A stretch of 64,000 bases of DNA from Pseudovibrio sp947494035 (lineage in GTDB: Bacteria; Pseudomonadota; Alphaproteobacteria; Rhizobiales; Stappiaceae): assembly GCA_947494035.1 (NCBI GenBank), contig CANLTN010000007.1, forward strand, positions 180,548-244,547. The letters are read 5' to 3'. The notes under the pieces are model-generated. The model made no database searches. It worked only from the letters and a program-made list of their open reading frames with translations, and was not told the DNA's origin. Below, in pieces: positions 62,993-64,000 of this stretch; the stretch's first letter is position 1, and the number at the start of each line of letters is the position of its first letter. The translations under genes were made by a program, and so were the position numbers.

Positions 62993-63712
62993 ATGTCCAA
63001 CGCACCGCTTATGCCAAAGGCAACAGCCGTATGGTTGGTAGACAACACCGCACTTGGCTTCGATCAGATTGCTGCGTTTTGTAAGCTGCATCCGTTGGAA
63101 GTGAAGGCGATCGCTGATGGTGAAGCTGCACAGGGCATCAAGGGTATGGACCCGGTTCTTGCAGGTCAGCTGACCCGTGAAGAGATTGAAAAAGCGGCCA
63201 ATAACCCGAACTACCGGATGCAGCTTTTTGAATCGAAGGTTCGTGTTCCCGAGAACAAGCGTAAAGGGCCTCGTTATACTCCGGTTTCTCGCCGTCAGGA
63301 TCGCCCGAACGCAATTTTGTGGCTTGTTCGGTATCATCCTGAGCTGCTTGATGCTCAGATCATGCGTCTTGTTGGCACAACTAAGCCGACAATTGAAGCT
63401 ATTCGTACCAGAACCCATTGGAACTCCTCGAATCTTGAGCCGATGGATCCTGTAACGCTGGGCCTGAGTTCTCAGATTGAGCTGGACATTGAAGTCGAGA
63501 AAGCTGCGAAGAACGCTCCGAAGCCTATAGAAGGTGAAGAGCCGCAAACCCTTATGCCTGTTGACGAAACAACAAGCGAAGAGGCGATTGCAGCAGCGTT
63601 TGCGAAGCCTGCGCCTAAGACCCGTGAAGAAGAAGAAGCAGTGGATGCAGATGCTGTGTTCGCGAACTTCAAGTCTTCCGGTGACAGCGATGAGGACGAA
63701 GACGAGCGCTAA
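62993..63712 (+). CDS. trcR: Cell-cycle transcriptional regulator TrcR (DUF1013)
   Basis: A 239-residue protein of the DUF1013 family. KATAVWLVDNTALGFDQIAAF near the N-terminus and RPNAILWLVRYHPELLDAQI in the middle are diagnostic. The last 60 residues are acidic and unstructured. TrcR is a nearly universal alphaproteobacterial regulator linked to RNA polymerase and the cell cycle. ATG 62993 follows an AGGAGGG ribosome-binding site; the frame opens at 62966. Confidence 0.88.
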   Translation: MSNAPLMPKATAVWLVDNTALGFDQIAAFCKLHPLEVKAIADGEAAQGIKGMDPVLAGQLTREEIEKAANNPNYRMQLFESKVRVPENKRKGPRYTPVSRRQDRPNAILWLVRYHPELLDAQIMRLVGTTKPTIEAIRTRTHWNSSNLEPMDPVTLGLSSQIELDIEVEKAAKNAPKPIEGEEPQTLMPVDETTSEEAIAAAFAKPAPKTREEEEAVDADAVFANFKSSGDSDEDEDER

Positions 63713-63775
63713 GTTCGTTTCTCTGGCTGTTTAAGTCAGAGGGGCTTCTCGTTCTTCTGAGTGCCTGAATATTTG

Positions 63776-63809
63776 AAAAGCCGCTTCCATATTTGGGGGC
63801 GGCTTTTTT
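63776..63809 (+). terminator. Intrinsic terminator of trcR
   Basis: AAAAGCCGCTTCC pairs with GGGGCGGCTTTTTT around a short AT loop, 64 bases after the stop. Confidence 0.8.
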
Positions 63810-64000
63810 GTTTGCGTAGGTTTGCGCGATTTTGCGTTTTTCCTGCGTTTGGTTGCGTTGTTATGTGGTTGCAGGCCCATATCGAGCTTTCCGCAGAGCA
63901 GGGTTTGGGAGCGGGCGGGTTTGTAAGAGCTGGCTCAGGAAATTCGGACAGGTTGTATAAGTGGATTTCGCTTCTGAAACTGGCATGATGCCAAGAACAG

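Noticed and set aside
1..64000. CRISPR arrays
   Set aside because: No set of regularly spaced identical repeats was seen on reading through the window, and no cas gene is present.

Overview
The window looks like an alphaproteobacterial chromosome. It carries genes typical of that class: an RcdA/DUF1465 protein, a TrcR/DUF1013 cell-cycle regulator, DUF1192 and DUF465 small proteins, the short aa3-oxidase subunit IV, and alphaproteobacterial-type ribosomal proteins S21 and L31. Moderate GC and the mix of genes suggest a marine Rhizobiales/Stappiaceae-like bacterium such as Pseudovibrio; the genus is a guess. Nothing points to a plasmid or phage genome.

Region 1 (1-24.8 kb) is accessory DNA. 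It opens with two adjacent minus-strand recombinase genes: a tyrosine recombinase resembling GmtY, and a very large partner resembling GmtZ that runs off the left edge. About 1.3 kb without genes and a badly decayed IS5-family element follow. Then comes an AT-rich, tightly packed plus-strand operon (6345-19551) and a separately spaced MraY-like gene (20044-21093). An intact IS5-family element sits 44 bp after that gene, followed by nested remnants of two IS3-family elements and an orphan gene.

The operon is the main discovery. Its first five genes encode, in order, a TauD-like Fe(II)/2-oxoglutarate oxygenase, a pyrimidine-nucleoside phosphorylase, an SHMT-like protein fused to a class III aminotransferase, a nucleotidyltransferase and a GT4-type glycosyltransferase. 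These are the enzyme types that build the aminoribosyl-glycyluridine core of the MraY-inhibiting nucleoside antibiotics (caprazamycin, A-90289, muraymycin; LipL, LipP, LipK plus LipO, LipM, LipN). Next come a methyltransferase, an ATP-grasp ligase, an FkbM methyltransferase, an MFS exporter, an ACC-synthase-like PLP enzyme (a candidate Mur24-type alkyltransferase) and a hexapeptide acyltransferase. The MraY paralogue, altered at several conserved residues, is a natural candidate for self-resistance. I infer a compact Gram-negative pathway to a ribosyl-uridine antibiotic with no NRPS or PKS in view. The known members come from actinomycetes.

Region 2 (24.8-64 kb) is ordinary core genome: a conserved 42-residue ORF, an MFS transporter, an M15-type (DUF882) protein, an L,D-transpeptidase, a sigma-54 response regulator and an M3 oligopeptidase. 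Further on are a small TetR/reductase operon with a perfect palindromic operator, purB, a metallophosphatase, an AraC regulator, a UbiB-type kinase, cytochrome oxidase subunit IV, an acetoacetate decarboxylase, a TPR lipoprotein, rpsU, a class II amidotransferase, a MATE pump and purK/purE. The last part has two DUF465 proteins, a frameshifted acyl-CoA synthetase remnant, a TauE/SafE protein, prpE, an SDR, an MsbA-type ABC exporter, rpmE, a dispersed palindromic repeat, rcdA, DUF1192, a quinone oxidoreductase and trcR. Many convergent or terminal genes end in clear intrinsic terminators.
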